Assembly: GCF_037094465.1 (NCBI RefSeq)
Contig: NZ_CP146609.1
Coordinates: 2,351,501 to 2,415,500, forward strand
Origin: Pseudodesulfovibrio sp. 5S69
GTDB lineage: Bacteria > Desulfobacterota > Desulfovibrionia > Desulfovibrionales > Desulfovibrionaceae
Reading direction: 5' to 3'
DNA length: 64,000 nucleotides
The translations under genes and the position numbers were made by a program. The notes below the pieces were generated by a model that was not told the origin of the DNA, ran no database searches, and saw only the letters and a program-made list of their open reading frames with translations. Shown here one piece after another: positions 51,637 to 61,572 of this stretch. The first letter of the stretch is position 1; each line of letters starts with the position of its first letter.

Positions 51637-53715
51637 TTATTCCAAAGCCCTTGCCGTCGTCTCAGCAACGGCTTCCAGGCTGGGGCAGACCGCGAATCCG
51701 GCCTTGCCCATGGTTTCGAGTTTGGCTTGTATGCCGCCGCCTGCCTCCAATATGGCTCCGGCGTGGCCCAGCCGTTTGCCCGCAGGGGCGGTCTGTCCGG
51801 CGATGAACGAGATGACCGGTTTGTCGAATCCCGTGCGGACGACGTATTCAGCCAGATTCTCTTCCGCCTGTCCACCGATTTCACCAAGGACGATCACGGC
51901 CCTGGTCTGGTCGTGATTTCGTATCATTTCGAACATATCAACAAAATCGACTCCGATAAACGGATCACCGCCGATGCCCACGCATATGGATTGGCCGATT
52001 CCGGCCCTGGTCAGGCGGTCGGCCACCTCGTAGGTCAGGGTGCCGCTGCGGGAGAGCACGGCCACAGGTCCGGGCATGAACGGCATGGTCGGCATGATGC
52101 CGATCTTGGTCCGGCCGGGAACGATGATGCCCGGCGTGTTCGGGCCGACGATGCGGGTCGGCGAGCCCTTGGCCCGCCCGAAGGCGGCCAGCATCTCGTG
52201 TTGGGTGATGCCCTCGGTGATGCACACGGTCCACGGGATTTCGTTGCTCGCGGCTTCGGCCACGGCATCGGCGGCCATGCGCGGGGGCACGAAGATGATG
52301 GACGCGCCGATGTCGTGAGCGCGCCGGGCTTCGGCGATGGAGTTGTAGACCGGGACGCCGAGGATCTCCTGACCGCCCTTGAACGGGGTTACGCCCGCCA
52401 CCACGTTGGCTCCGTATTCCTGCATGAGCCGGGTGTGCAACTGGCCTTCGCGGCCGGTGATGCCCTGGACCAGAATAGGCGTGTCCGCGTCGACGGCGAA
52501 GATCGTCTCGCTTTGCCAGCCCGTGGGAGCGGGACGCGGGCCCAGGGGGAGATCCAGGGGGGCGGGATAGTCCACGGCCTCGGTTTGGGGGGGCCGGATG
52601 GTATCCAGGATGGCGATGGCCGCCTGCATGTCTCCGGCCATGTGCAGGTTGTCCGCGTTCAATTCCCGAAGGATCTTGAGTCCGGCTTCGGCGTCCTTGC
52701 CGGACATGCGGACCACTATGGGCTTCTCCGGGGATTTGCCCCCGAGGGCCCCCTGCATGGCCAGGGCGACCTTCTCGCATGAAAGTATCCCGCCGAATAG
52801 ATTGATAAAAATGGCCTTAACTTGGGTGTCGCCGAAGAGCAGCTCCAGGGCGGTCTCCATGCGTTTCTGATCGGCCGCGCCGCCCAGGTCCAGGAAATTG
52901 CTGGCGGGCAGGCCCGAGAAGTTGAGCAGGTCCATGGTGGCCATGGCCAGCCCCGCGCCGTTGACCATCAGCCCGACCCATCCGGGCAGCCGGACAAAGG
53001 AGAGCCCGGCGTCTCGGGCCAGATTCTCCTCGGGCGCGGCGTGCTCGCGCTGGTAGTACGCCTCGGCCTCGGGGTGCAGGTCCACGAAATTGTCGTCCAT
53101 CTCCACCTTGCCGTCCAGGGCCACCAGGCGGCCGTCCGGGGTGAGGATCAAGGGATTGATTTCGGCCATGAGCAGGCCGTTGTCGAGCAGGCACCGGAAA
53201 AGAGCATCCAGGAGCCCGGCGAAATCCTTGAACCGATCCTTGTCCAGTCCGAGGTGGAAGAAGGCCGCCCGGACCTGGTGCGGGGCCGGGCCGCCGGGCA
53301 GGCCGATCTCCTGGACCAGGAGGTTGTCCGCGCCCAGTTTTTCGACCTCCACGCCTCCCTGGCGGCCGGCGGTCAGCAGAATGCAGCGCCGCTCCCGGGA
53401 GACGGTCAGGGAGAGGTAGAACTCGTGCGTGATGTCCTCGCCCGGTTCGACCCGGATGAAGGGCACCGATTCTCCTTTGATCTCGCGGCCGAACAGTTTC
53501 CTGGCCTTGGCCGGGAATTCGGCGGGGTCGTCGATGCGCAGGATGCCGCCGGACTTGCCGCGCCCGCCGGACAGGACCTGGGCCTTGAGAAACCAGGGCA
53601 GGGGATAGCCGGGGGCGAAATCGTCTTCTTCCCCCGGGAAGACCGTCGTTCCTTTGGGGACGGGGATTGTGGCCGTTTCGAAGAGGAGTTTGCTATTGTG
53701 TTCGTCGAGTAACAT
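51637..53715 (-). CDS. Succinyl-CoA synthetase, fused beta and alpha subunits
   Basis: 692 residues. Residues 1-370 are SucC-like: ATP-grasp with LSGGRGKSGGI, LMAEINPLILTPDGRLVALDGK and LVNGAGLAMATMDLL type motifs (here LMVNGAGLAMATMDLL), then FINLFGGIL. Residues about 400-692 are SucD-like: VQGITGREGQLHTRLMQEYG, IVGPNTPGII, VLSRSGTLTYEV and the phospho-histidine motif RLGHAGAIL. The two are normally separate genes. The enzyme makes ATP and succinate from succinyl-CoA or the reverse. AGGAG is placed before ATG 53715; the frame further upstream is not used. Ligand specificity for another acyl-CoA cannot be excluded. Confidence 0.9.
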   Translation of the reverse strand: MLLDEHNSKLLFETATIPVPKGTTVFPGEEDDFAPGYPLPWFLKAQVLSGGRGKSGGILRIDDPAEFPAKARKLFGREIKGESVPFIRVEPGEDITHEFYLSLTVSRERRCILLTAGRQGGVEVEKLGADNLLVQEIGLPGGPAPHQVRAAFFHLGLDKDRFKDFAGLLDALFRCLLDNGLLMAEINPLILTPDGRLVALDGKVEMDDNFVDLHPEAEAYYQREHAAPEENLARDAGLSFVRLPGWVGLMVNGAGLAMATMDLLNFSGLPASNFLDLGGAADQKRMETALELLFGDTQVKAIFINLFGGILSCEKVALAMQGALGGKSPEKPIVVRMSGKDAEAGLKILRELNADNLHMAGDMQAAIAILDTIRPPQTEAVDYPAPLDLPLGPRPAPTGWQSETIFAVDADTPILVQGITGREGQLHTRLMQEYGANVVAGVTPFKGGQEILGVPVYNSIAEARRAHDIGASIIFVPPRMAADAVAEAASNEIPWTVCITEGITQHEMLAAFGRAKGSPTRIVGPNTPGIIVPGRTKIGIMPTMPFMPGPVAVLSRSGTLTYEVADRLTRAGIGQSICVGIGGDPFIGVDFVDMFEMIRNHDQTRAVIVLGEIGGQAEENLAEYVVRTGFDKPVISFIAGQTAPAGKRLGHAGAILEAGGGIQAKLETMGKAGFAVCPSLEAVAETTARALE

Positions 53716-53858
53716 GATGGCTCCTGGTCTTGGCTTATGGGACGGAGGAACCTTAGTGGGTTTGAGCGCTTGAATCAATGTAAATATATTGACCATGGAA
53801 TGATTTGGGGGAAAAATGGTACTTGTGGGTGAAAAAAAGCCCTGAAAGCGGAGGAATC

Positions 53859-54632
53859 GTGTCAGACATCAATGATTTTGCCGACCAATTGCAAGCGGAT
53901 GTGATTTCGGACATGGCCGAGAGTTTTTTCGGCGACAGGAAGGAACTGGACAACGCCCTGGAGGCCTACGCCGCCATGGTCAAGGAGTTCTTGCCCGTGA
54001 TCGAGAATCTGTTCCGGGCAGCTGCGACCCTGCGCCTCCTGCTCCTGGACGAAGCCACGGCGGACGGCTTTTGCGCCGAACTCGGCCTCGACCCCTGCCG
54101 TATCCCCCTGGCCGAAGAGGCCCCCGTCCTGGTCCATGAATCCCTGCCCTTCGCCCTGACCGGCAAGGGGCGGTACATCACCTGCGTGGAAACGGCCTAT
54201 CGGGGGCTCTTCGACGCCATCCGGGACTATCTCCACGGGCGCTGTTACAACGATCCCAAGCGGCCCGGCCGAAAGCGGATGACCATGCACTACAAGCGGC
54301 TGGAAGAGATCGCCGACATCATCAACGAGAAGATCCACAAGGCCAACAACGACCGGTCCGTGTCGTCCATGCTGCGTGAACTGAAGAACATGAATCCCGA
54401 GCAGATGGAGCGGGAGGACCTCCTTGGAGACGTCTGTTACCGAAAGGGGGAGGGGGTGGACAGCGACATGTGTTTCATGCCTATCGATTTCGACGGGTAC
54501 TGTTTCCCCGAGGTCGTCGAGCTACCGCCGGTAAATGAAGTCAGGCCCGCCATCAAGCGGTTTTGCAAGCGCGTCTATGATGATCGCCGGGACGACGTCC
54601 GCAAGGTCATGGATACGTTCCGGGGGCGATAA
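53859..54632 (+). CDS. Conserved hypothetical protein
   Basis: 257 residues, no recognised domain. Start GTG 53859 with GGAGG 5 bases before it; the open frame back to 53805 adds a non-conserved-looking leader. The sequence is mixed helical (FADQLQADVISDMAESFFGDRKELDNAL; LEEIADIINEKIHKAN) with several Cys (FCAELGLDPCR, CYRKGEG, FCKRVY) and no signal peptide or membrane helix. It is convergent with the DHH phosphoesterase gene (9 bp between stops). Probably cytoplasmic; no function proposed. Confidence 0.7.
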   Translation: MSDINDFADQLQADVISDMAESFFGDRKELDNALEAYAAMVKEFLPVIENLFRAAATLRLLLLDEATADGFCAELGLDPCRIPLAEEAPVLVHESLPFALTGKGRYITCVETAYRGLFDAIRDYLHGRCYNDPKRPGRKRMTMHYKRLEEIADIINEKIHKANNDRSVSSMLRELKNMNPEQMEREDLLGDVCYRKGEGVDSDMCFMPIDFDGYCFPEVVELPPVNEVRPAIKRFCKRVYDDRRDDVRKVMDTFRGR

Positions 54633-54641
54633 GTCCGGCCT

Positions 54642-55550
54642 CTAGGCCGCGTTGATCCGGGCGAGAATCTTTTCCAGGGCCTCGGGGACTGCGGCCTCCG
54701 GGACCTGGCAGGTGCCCACGGCCCGATGTCCGCCGCCGCCCAGGGTGAGCATCAGCGCGCCCACATCCACCTTGCTGGTTCGGTTGAGGATGGAATGGCC
54801 CACGGTCAGGACTACGTTCTGTTTCTTGAATCCCCAGATGACGCGCACGCTGACGGAGCACTCCGGGAACAGGGTATAGACCATGAACCGGTTGCCGCAG
54901 TAGATGGGGTCCTGGCGGCGCAGGTCCATGACCACCGCGTCGCCGTGTACCTCGGCGTTGTCCCGGAGCATTTTGACGAAGTCCTCGCCGTCCTCGAAAT
55001 ATTTGTCCACGCGTTCCTTTACGTCGTTGATTTCAAGGATTTCCCGCGCCGTCATGGTGCGGCAGTACTCGATCATGTCGAGCATGAGCTGGTAGTTGCT
55101 GATGCGGTAGTTCCGATAGCGGCCGAGTCCGGTCCTGGGGTCCATGATGAAGCCGAGCAGAATCCAGTCCGTGGGGTGGGTGATCTCCTCCACGGTCAGG
55201 TTCGCGGAATCCACCTTGTCCACGGCCTTGATGAAATTCTCGCAGGCGGCCGGAAATTTGTCCGCGCCGTAATACTCGTAGACCACCCGCGCACAACTCG
55301 GCAGGGGCTTGCTCGCGCCCTCGAATTCGATGTCGCCCAGCCGGTCCTGCTCGCTGGTGTGGTGATCGAACCACAGGCCGCACCCTTTTACATAGGGCAC
55401 ATTGGCCAGGATGTCGTCACCGGTCACCTCCACCCGGCCGTCCTGCAGATCCTTGGGATGGGCGAACAGATAATCGTCAATGATGCCAAGGTGTTTGAGA
55501 AGGGTGGCGCAGGCCAAGCCGTCGAAGTCGGAGCGGGTCACGAGTCTCAT
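54642..55550 (-). CDS. DHH-family phosphoesterase
   Basis: 302 residues. DHH motifs: RSDFDGLACATLL (motif I), LWFDHHTSEQ (motif III, DHH) and the C-terminal DHHA1 glycine motif LGGGGHRAVGTCQV. This resembles exopolyphosphatase-like/NrnA-type proteins that split phosphodiester or phosphoanhydride bonds (nanoRNA, pAp, c-di-nucleotides); the substrate cannot be chosen from sequence. A single gene with an ATG at 55550. Confidence 0.88.
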   Translation of the reverse strand: MRLVTRSDFDGLACATLLKHLGIIDDYLFAHPKDLQDGRVEVTGDDILANVPYVKGCGLWFDHHTSEQDRLGDIEFEGASKPLPSCARVVYEYYGADKFPAACENFIKAVDKVDSANLTVEEITHPTDWILLGFIMDPRTGLGRYRNYRISNYQLMLDMIEYCRTMTAREILEINDVKERVDKYFEDGEDFVKMLRDNAEVHGDAVVMDLRRQDPIYCGNRFMVYTLFPECSVSVRVIWGFKKQNVVLTVGHSILNRTSKVDVGALMLTLGGGGHRAVGTCQVPEAAVPEALEKILARINAA

Positions 55551-55660
55551 GCGGATTCCTCATGTATCACGGATGGTTGTCGTTTGAATTCGCCTGTCTT
55601 GTGCAGGATGACGAATTATTAGACGGTTGTGGAATATTTGTCAAAACCGTTGGCCGGAGG

Positions 55661-56764
55661 TCAGCCGTTGCGCAGCGCCTGCGCCCGAAGCATGCGCAGC
55701 TTTTCCCCGGATTCGGCCCCGTGGTTCATGTCCTCCGGGGCGAGCCGGACCGGCAAGATGACCTTCAGTTCCTTGCGGGCGCGTTCGATATGGTCCTCGC
55801 CATGGTCGGCCCGGACGAGCTTGAACAGGGGCGCAAGGGTACGGGAAAGGTGCAGGTCCATGAGCAGGTCCACCCTGGTGCCGGGGCGCAAATGCCCGTA
55901 GCGGGCCGCAGTCATGTGCCAGCGCGCGGCCTTCATGCCCGCGGTCTTGTATTCGTTGGGCATGCGCAGCCGCAGGGCGGCGGTCTCGGCCAGAGGGACG
56001 CCCGCCAGGTCGTGGCCGTAATGGCGAGGCAGCCGCTCTCTGGGCGTCAGGATCTTGCCCAGGTCGTGGGCCAGACCCATCCAGACCGCCACGGGGTCCC
56101 CGGCCAGGTCGTCCATGACCCGGCAGGTGTGTGTCAGCACATCGCTGTCGTGGTAGGGCAGGGGGCCCGCCGGGACGGACCGGGCGGTCTCGAACTCCGG
56201 GAACCACGGCAGCAGGCAGTCCGCCTCGGCCAGCAGACGCAGGAAGTTGCCGGGCTTGGGGCTCTCCAGGGCCTTGCGCAACTCCGGCACCACCCGGTCG
56301 GCCGAGAGGGCTTCGAGCCGTCCCGAGGTGCCGACTTCGCGCATGGCTTCGATCAGCTCCGCGTGGGGGGTGAACGTCGGCAGTTGAGCGGCGAAGCGGG
56401 CCGCGCGCAGGACCCGCAGGGGGTCCTCGGTCAGGGAGTGGGGCGAGGCGGGACGCAGGACGCGCGCCGCGAGGTCGTCGAATCCCTGCGGGTGGCAGAT
56501 GAGTTCACCGTCCTCGTCGAGCAGTTGTGCATTGACAGTCAGGTCGCGGGATTCTAATTCTTCATTCAGGGAGTTTGCCCTGGGGAAGGAGAACTCCAGG
56601 CCGTCCACCAGGAAGATCGGAAAGGTCCGGCCCACTTCACGGGCGTCGGGAAAGGCCCCGAGGAACTCCTCGCGGGTGGATCCCATGACCAGGTAATCCC
56701 TGTCGTGCAGGGGCCTGCCGAGCAGGAGATCGCGGACCGCGCCGCCAGCCAGGTACACTTTCAT
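55661..56764 (-). CDS. cca: CCA-adding tRNA nucleotidyltransferase / poly(A) polymerase family
   Basis: 367 residues, class II nucleotidyltransferase. Start KVYLAGGAVRDLLLGRPLHDRDYLVMGSTREEF shows the GGAVRD and DRD metal motifs; SLTEDPLRVLRAARFAAQL is the neck; an HD domain with THTCRVMDDL and GLAHDLGK follows, as in E. coli Cca. tRNA genes in this window already encode CCA, so the enzyme would repair ends. The start at 56764 is weakly supported by upstream sequence; 56782 is an alternative. It is divergent from birA with only 50 bp between starts. Confidence 0.9.
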   Translation of the reverse strand: MKVYLAGGAVRDLLLGRPLHDRDYLVMGSTREEFLGAFPDAREVGRTFPIFLVDGLEFSFPRANSLNEELESRDLTVNAQLLDEDGELICHPQGFDDLAARVLRPASPHSLTEDPLRVLRAARFAAQLPTFTPHAELIEAMREVGTSGRLEALSADRVVPELRKALESPKPGNFLRLLAEADCLLPWFPEFETARSVPAGPLPYHDSDVLTHTCRVMDDLAGDPVAVWMGLAHDLGKILTPRERLPRHYGHDLAGVPLAETAALRLRMPNEYKTAGMKAARWHMTAARYGHLRPGTRVDLLMDLHLSRTLAPLFKLVRADHGEDHIERARKELKVILPVRLAPEDMNHGAESGEKLRMLRAQALRNG

Positions 56765-56814
56765 TGCCCACGTGTAGCACAAGGTAACTCATGCTTCCAC
56801 AAGGAATTTTTCTC

Positions 56815-57711
56815 ATGGAACCGGCGTCCGCCGATACGCCGCCGGTGCATCCACTCTGGCAGGCCGACCTGCGTGGTTACGGCCCCTGGACGCCTGCGGA
56901 AGGGAACGCGATTCCGTCGGGCTGGCTGAGGGGGGGCGGTCTTGCACACGGCACCGTGGTCGTGGCCCGGACCTGCACCAGCACCATGGAGCTGGCCGCC
57001 CGGCTGGTCGCCGACGGACTGCTTGGCCCGTGGGGTGCCGTGATCGGCGTCCGGCAGACGCGGGGCCGGGGACAGTTGCGGCGTCCGTGGGCGTCTCTGG
57101 CCGGCAACATGCACGCCTCCATCGTGCTCCCGCCCGCGCCCGCCGAGGGACCGTGGTCCGAGGCCCTGTCCGCCCTCCTGCCATTGGTGGCCGGGCACGT
57201 GGTCAGCGAGGTCCTGGGCGGCCTGGGCGCGGATCTCCGGGTCAAGTGGCCGAACGACATTCTCCAGGATGGGCGCAAGGTTGGCGGAATGTTGATCGAA
57301 GAGCGAAACGGTACGTCCATCGTCGGCGTGGGGCTGAATCTCGCCGACTGTCCGGAGGACGCGCAAATGCGCGAAGATCATTCGGTGCCTGCCGCGAAAA
57401 TCAGGCTGCCGTTCTTTTCGGCCGGTCCCGCAGCCCTCCTCGATCAGCTTGTAAACCAAGGGAAAACCGTGTATGCAGTAATGCTCGACGAGATTCCACC
57501 CCCTCGATTCATCTCAATGTTCGAGAGCAAGCTCGCCTGGTTCGGACGAACTATCTTGGTCAAGGAAGGAGACGATAGCTCCTACGAGGCTCTTTTGGCG
57601 GGCCTTTCCTTGAATGGTGGACTTGTTCTGCGTCGTGGCGGAGAAGAATCGGTGCTGTACTCGGGATCGATATTTCCTCTCCAGGTTCCGCATGGGGCGG
57701 GACGGGCATAA
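56815..57711 (+). CDS. birA: Biotin-[acetyl-CoA-carboxylase] ligase
   Basis: 298 residues, biotin protein ligase without the N-terminal DNA-binding domain, so not a repressor. Motifs: TCTSTMELAARL, TRGRGQLRRPWAS (biotinyl-AMP loop, GRGRxxR/xW), LRVKWPNDIL and the C-terminal ILVKEGDDSSYEALLAGL SH3-like part. ATG 56815 has AAGGAA upstream. It directly precedes pyruvate carboxylase, its likely substrate, by 43 bp. Confidence 0.93.
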   Translation: MEPASADTPPVHPLWQADLRGYGPWTPAEGNAIPSGWLRGGGLAHGTVVVARTCTSTMELAARLVADGLLGPWGAVIGVRQTRGRGQLRRPWASLAGNMHASIVLPPAPAEGPWSEALSALLPLVAGHVVSEVLGGLGADLRVKWPNDILQDGRKVGGMLIEERNGTSIVGVGLNLADCPEDAQMREDHSVPAAKIRLPFFSAGPAALLDQLVNQGKTVYAVMLDEIPPPRFISMFESKLAWFGRTILVKEGDDSSYEALLAGLSLNGGLVLRRGGEESVLYSGSIFPLQVPHGAGRA

Positions 57712-57754
57712 GGGTATTTTCAGTCATTTCTGTCGTAGGAGACCAGTGAGATTC

Positions 57755-60700
57755 ATGCAGCCGAAGTCCTTTGAACAGGTACTTGAAGAGGTCAAGGGGA
57801 AGCGGATACTGGTGGCCAACCGGGGTATCCCGGCCAGGCGCATCTGCCGTTCCATCACCGAAATGTTCAACGCCAAGGCGATAATGACCGCCACCGATGT
57901 CGATAAAACCTCTCCGGCGTCCTCCGGGGCCAACGAGCTCTTGATGCTCGGCTCCGATCCCCGTGCGTATCTTGATCAGGACAGAATCATACACGAGGCC
58001 AAGGCCAACAACGTGGTCGCCATCCATCCGGGTTGGGGGTTCTGTTCCGAAGACGACTCCTTCCCGGCCAAATGCGCCAAGGAAGGGATAATTTTCATTG
58101 GCCCCGAGCAGGAGCCCATGCGCATTCTGGGCAACAAGGTAGCCGTGCGCAAGCTGGCCATCGAGCAGGGCGTGCCCGTTGTTCCCGGCTCCGAAGGAGC
58201 CGTGTCCATCCCCGAGGCGCGCAAGATCGCCCAGGAGATCGGCTTCCCGGTGATGCTCAAGGCCGAGGGCGGCGGCGGTGGCCGCGGCATCTACGAGGTC
58301 TATCAGGAAGAGGACCTCGAAAACGCCTTTTCCAAGGCTTCGGCCCTGGCCCAGGCCTCCTTCGGCAACCCCCGCCTGTACGTGGAGAAGCTGCTGACCT
58401 CGGTGCGCCACATCGAGATTCAGGTCATCGCGGACCAGTACGGCAACGTGTTCTGCATGGACGAGCGCGACTGCACGGTCCAGCGCAACCACCAGAAGCT
58501 CATCGAGATCACTCCGTCCCCGTGGCCCAAGTTCAACCCAGAGCTGCGCGCACAGCTCAAGGATTACGCCCGGCGCCTGGTCTCGGCCGTGGGCTATTAC
58601 TCCCTGGCCACCGTCGAGTTTCTGGTGGACGGCGACGGCGTGCCGTACCTCATCGAGGTCAACACCCGCCTCCAGGTGGAGCACGGCATCACCGAATGCC
58701 GCTACGGCATCGACCTGGTCGAAGAGCAGATCGCCATCGCCTTTGGATCCAAGCTGCGCCTGAACGAAGAGAACACCAAGCCGTTCCAGTGGGCCATGCA
58801 GTGCCGCATCAACTGTGAGGATCCGCAGAAGCATTTCGAACCCAACTCCGGGCGCCTTACCCGGTATGTCTCGCCCGGTGGTCAGGGCATCCGCATCGAC
58901 TCCTGCGTGGGCGACGGCTACCGCTTTCCGTCCAACTACGACTCCGCGGCCTCCCTGCTGATCGCCTACGGCAACTCCTGGAAAAAGGTCGTGGCCCTGA
59001 TGAGCCGGGCCCTGCGCGAGTACATGATCGGCGGGGTGAAGACGACCATTCCCTTCCACCGCAAGATCATCGACCATCAGCGGTTCATCGACGCGGACTA
59101 CGATACAAATTTCGTCCGTCAGAACTACGCCGAGCTCATGGACTACTCCGACCGCGAGCCGGATTCCCTGCGCCTGACCCGGCTGGTGGCCGAGATCTCG
59201 GCCCAGGGCTACAACAAGTACGTCCAGCTCGGTGAATACCGGGGCCGCGAGGACAGGCGAGTGGGCCGGTTCCACCTGGCCAAGCCGCCTGAGGTGTCCT
59301 CCTGGTTCGAGCCGCGCTTTTCGCGCAAGATGGACCGCGACGCCATCCTGGACACCCTGCGCACGGACCGCGAGGCAGGGATTATCCACATGACGGACAC
59401 CACGACCCGCGACATCACCCAGTCCAACAGCGGCAACCGGTTCCGTCTGGCCGAGGACCGCATCATCGGTCCCTCCCTCGACAAGTGCGGCTTCTTCTCC
59501 CTGGAGAACGGCGGCGGGGCGCACTTCCACGTGGCCATGCTCGCCAATATGACCTATCCCTTCACCGAGGCGGCCGAGTGGAACAAGTTCGCGCCCGACA
59601 CCCTCAAGCAGATTCTCATCCGGTCCACCAACATTTTGGGCTACAAGCCGCAGCCCAAGAACGTCATGCGGTTGACCGGCGAGATGATCAACGAGCACTA
59701 CGAAATCATCCGCTGTTTCGACTTCCTCAACCATGTTGATAATATGCGGCCTTTCGCCGAAGTCGCCATGAACTCGAAGCGGAACATCTTCGAGCCCGCG
59801 ATCTCCCTGTCCTGGGCCAAGGGGTTCACGGTCGAGCGCTACATGACCGTGACCGACGAGATCATCCGCATGTGTTCCGAGGCGGCGGGCCTCAGCCGCA
59901 AGCAGACCGAGAAGACGATCATCCTCGGCCTCAAGGACATGGGCGGCGTGTGTCCCCCGAGGTTCATGCGCGAGCTCATTTCCGCCATTACCAAGAAATA
60001 TCCCGAACTGGTTATCCACAGCCACCGGCACTACACCGACGGGCTGTTCGTTCCGACCATGGGCGCGGCCGCCGAGGCCGGTGCGCACATCGTGGACGTG
60101 GCCATCGGCGCATCGGTGCGCTGGTACGGCCAGGGCGAAGTCCTGTCCACGGCGGCCTACATCGAGGACGAGATCGGGCTCAAGACCCATCTCGACAAGG
60201 ACATGATCCGGGCCACCAACTTCCGGCTCAAGCAGATCATGCCGTACTACGACCGCTACACCGCCCCGTACTTTCAGGGCATCGACCACGACGTGGTCCG
60301 CCACGGCATGCCCGGCGGCGCGACGTCCTCCTCGCAGGAGGGAGCGCTCAAGCAGGGCTACATCAAGCTGTTGCCGTACATGCTCAAGTTCCTGGAAGGG
60401 ACCCGCAAGGTGGTTCGCTACCATGACGTCACCCCCGGATCCCAGATCACCTGGAACACCGCCTTCCTGGCCGTGACCGGGGCCTACAAGCGTGGCGGCG
60501 CGCGGGAAGTGCGGCGGCTGCTGAACATGCTGGACGTGGTCAACCTGTGCCGAGAGGACGAACTGACCGATCTCGAACGCGAGGCACGGCTCGACCTGTA
60601 CCGCGATTCCAATGACGCCTTCCGCAACCTGCTGCTCGGCAAGTTCGGCAAGCTGCCTTTGGGCTTCCCGGCGGACTGGGTGTACCAGTCCGCATTCGGC

Positions 60701-61456
60701 TCCGGCTGGGAGACGGCCATCAAGGAGCGTACCGAGGCATCGCCGCTGACCACCCTCAAAGACGTGGACCTGGTGGCCGAGAAGAAGGCGCTGCAGTCCC
60801 GCCTGCACCGGCAGCCCAGCGAGGAAGAGTTCATCATGTATCTCAACCACCCGGGCGACGCCATCAAGACCATCGACTTCTGCGAGAAGTTCGGCAACAT
60901 CAACAACCTGCCCGTGGACGTCTGGTTCGAGGGGCTGGAGAAGGGCGAGGTCCTGGACTTCCAAGGCAACTGCCAGAAGCCGCACCTCATGCGCATCCTG
61001 GACATCTCCGAGCCCGACGAGAACGGCATGGCCGTTGTCCGCTATGTTCTTGACTCCGAGATCATGAGCCATCAGGTCAAGGTGGCCGAGGCCGAGGTCG
61101 GGGGCAAGGACGCCACCGAGATGGCCGATCCGGCCAACGTCTACCACGTGGGTTCGCCCAGCAACGGCGACCTGTGGGTCACCCATGTCCGGCCCGGCGA
61201 CCGCGTCAAGGCCGGCGAGGAGCTGTTCAACATCTCCATCATGAAGCAGGAGAAGGCGGTCCTGGCGCCGGTGAGCGGCATGGTCCGCAGGGTCATCAAG
61301 TCCGCCAACTACACCGAGGACAAGAAGATGATCCCGGTGGTGGAAGGGGAGCTGCTCGTGGAGCTCGGACCCGAGGCCGGTACCTGCCCCACCTGCAAGG
61401 TCGACGTGCCCATGGAGGATTGCAACTTCTGCCCCAATTGCGGCCAGAAACTGTAA
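57755..61456 (+). CDS. pyc: Pyruvate carboxylase, divergent, with C-terminal zinc-ribbon-like tail
   Basis: 1233 residues. Biotin carboxylase domain about 1-460 (RILVANRGIPARRICRSI; ATP-grasp loop LKAEGGGGGRGI; FLVDGDGVPYLIEVNTRLQVEH). Carboxyltransferase domain about 540-870 with MTDTTTRDITQS in place of the usual DTTFRDAHQS, and ENGGGAHFHVAM. BCCP domain near 1130-1205 with the biotin lysine in SIMKQEKAVLAP, where most enzymes have AMKM. The last 25 residues add CPTC...CNFCPNCG, a zinc-ribbon-like pair not present in standard enzymes. It makes oxaloacetate from pyruvate and bicarbonate. Start ATG 57755; the frame reaching back to 57614 overlaps birA. Confidence 0.93.
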   Translation: MQPKSFEQVLEEVKGKRILVANRGIPARRICRSITEMFNAKAIMTATDVDKTSPASSGANELLMLGSDPRAYLDQDRIIHEAKANNVVAIHPGWGFCSEDDSFPAKCAKEGIIFIGPEQEPMRILGNKVAVRKLAIEQGVPVVPGSEGAVSIPEARKIAQEIGFPVMLKAEGGGGGRGIYEVYQEEDLENAFSKASALAQASFGNPRLYVEKLLTSVRHIEIQVIADQYGNVFCMDERDCTVQRNHQKLIEITPSPWPKFNPELRAQLKDYARRLVSAVGYYSLATVEFLVDGDGVPYLIEVNTRLQVEHGITECRYGIDLVEEQIAIAFGSKLRLNEENTKPFQWAMQCRINCEDPQKHFEPNSGRLTRYVSPGGQGIRIDSCVGDGYRFPSNYDSAASLLIAYGNSWKKVVALMSRALREYMIGGVKTTIPFHRKIIDHQRFIDADYDTNFVRQNYAELMDYSDREPDSLRLTRLVAEISAQGYNKYVQLGEYRGREDRRVGRFHLAKPPEVSSWFEPRFSRKMDRDAILDTLRTDREAGIIHMTDTTTRDITQSNSGNRFRLAEDRIIGPSLDKCGFFSLENGGGAHFHVAMLANMTYPFTEAAEWNKFAPDTLKQILIRSTNILGYKPQPKNVMRLTGEMINEHYEIIRCFDFLNHVDNMRPFAEVAMNSKRNIFEPAISLSWAKGFTVERYMTVTDEIIRMCSEAAGLSRKQTEKTIILGLKDMGGVCPPRFMRELISAITKKYPELVIHSHRHYTDGLFVPTMGAAAEAGAHIVDVAIGASVRWYGQGEVLSTAAYIEDEIGLKTHLDKDMIRATNFRLKQIMPYYDRYTAPYFQGIDHDVVRHGMPGGATSSSQEGALKQGYIKLLPYMLKFLEGTRKVVRYHDVTPGSQITWNTAFLAVTGAYKRGGAREVRRLLNMLDVVNLCREDELTDLEREARLDLYRDSNDAFRNLLLGKFGKLPLGFPADWVYQSAFGSGWETAIKERTEASPLTTLKDVDLVAEKKALQSRLHRQPSEEEFIMYLNHPGDAIKTIDFCEKFGNINNLPVDVWFEGLEKGEVLDFQGNCQKPHLMRILDISEPDENGMAVVRYVLDSEIMSHQVKVAEAEVGGKDATEMADPANVYHVGSPSNGDLWVTHVRPGDRVKAGEELFNISIMKQEKAVLAPVSGMVRRVIKSANYTEDKKMIPVVEGELLVELGPEAGTCPTCKVDVPMEDCNFCPNCGQKL

Positions 61457-61533
61457 AAAAATAACACGACCGGTAGAATTGGTCTGATTCGCCGACCCGC
61501 CGCTGCACGGCGGGACAAATCCTAAAATACATC

Positions 61534-61572
61534 GACCGGCGCACCATAATGGTGCGCCGGTCTTTATTTTTT
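61534..61572 (+). terminator. Terminator of birA-pyc
   Basis: 13-bp perfect stem, 61534-61546 with 61550-61562, three-base loop, then TTTATTTTTT. Confidence 0.9.
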
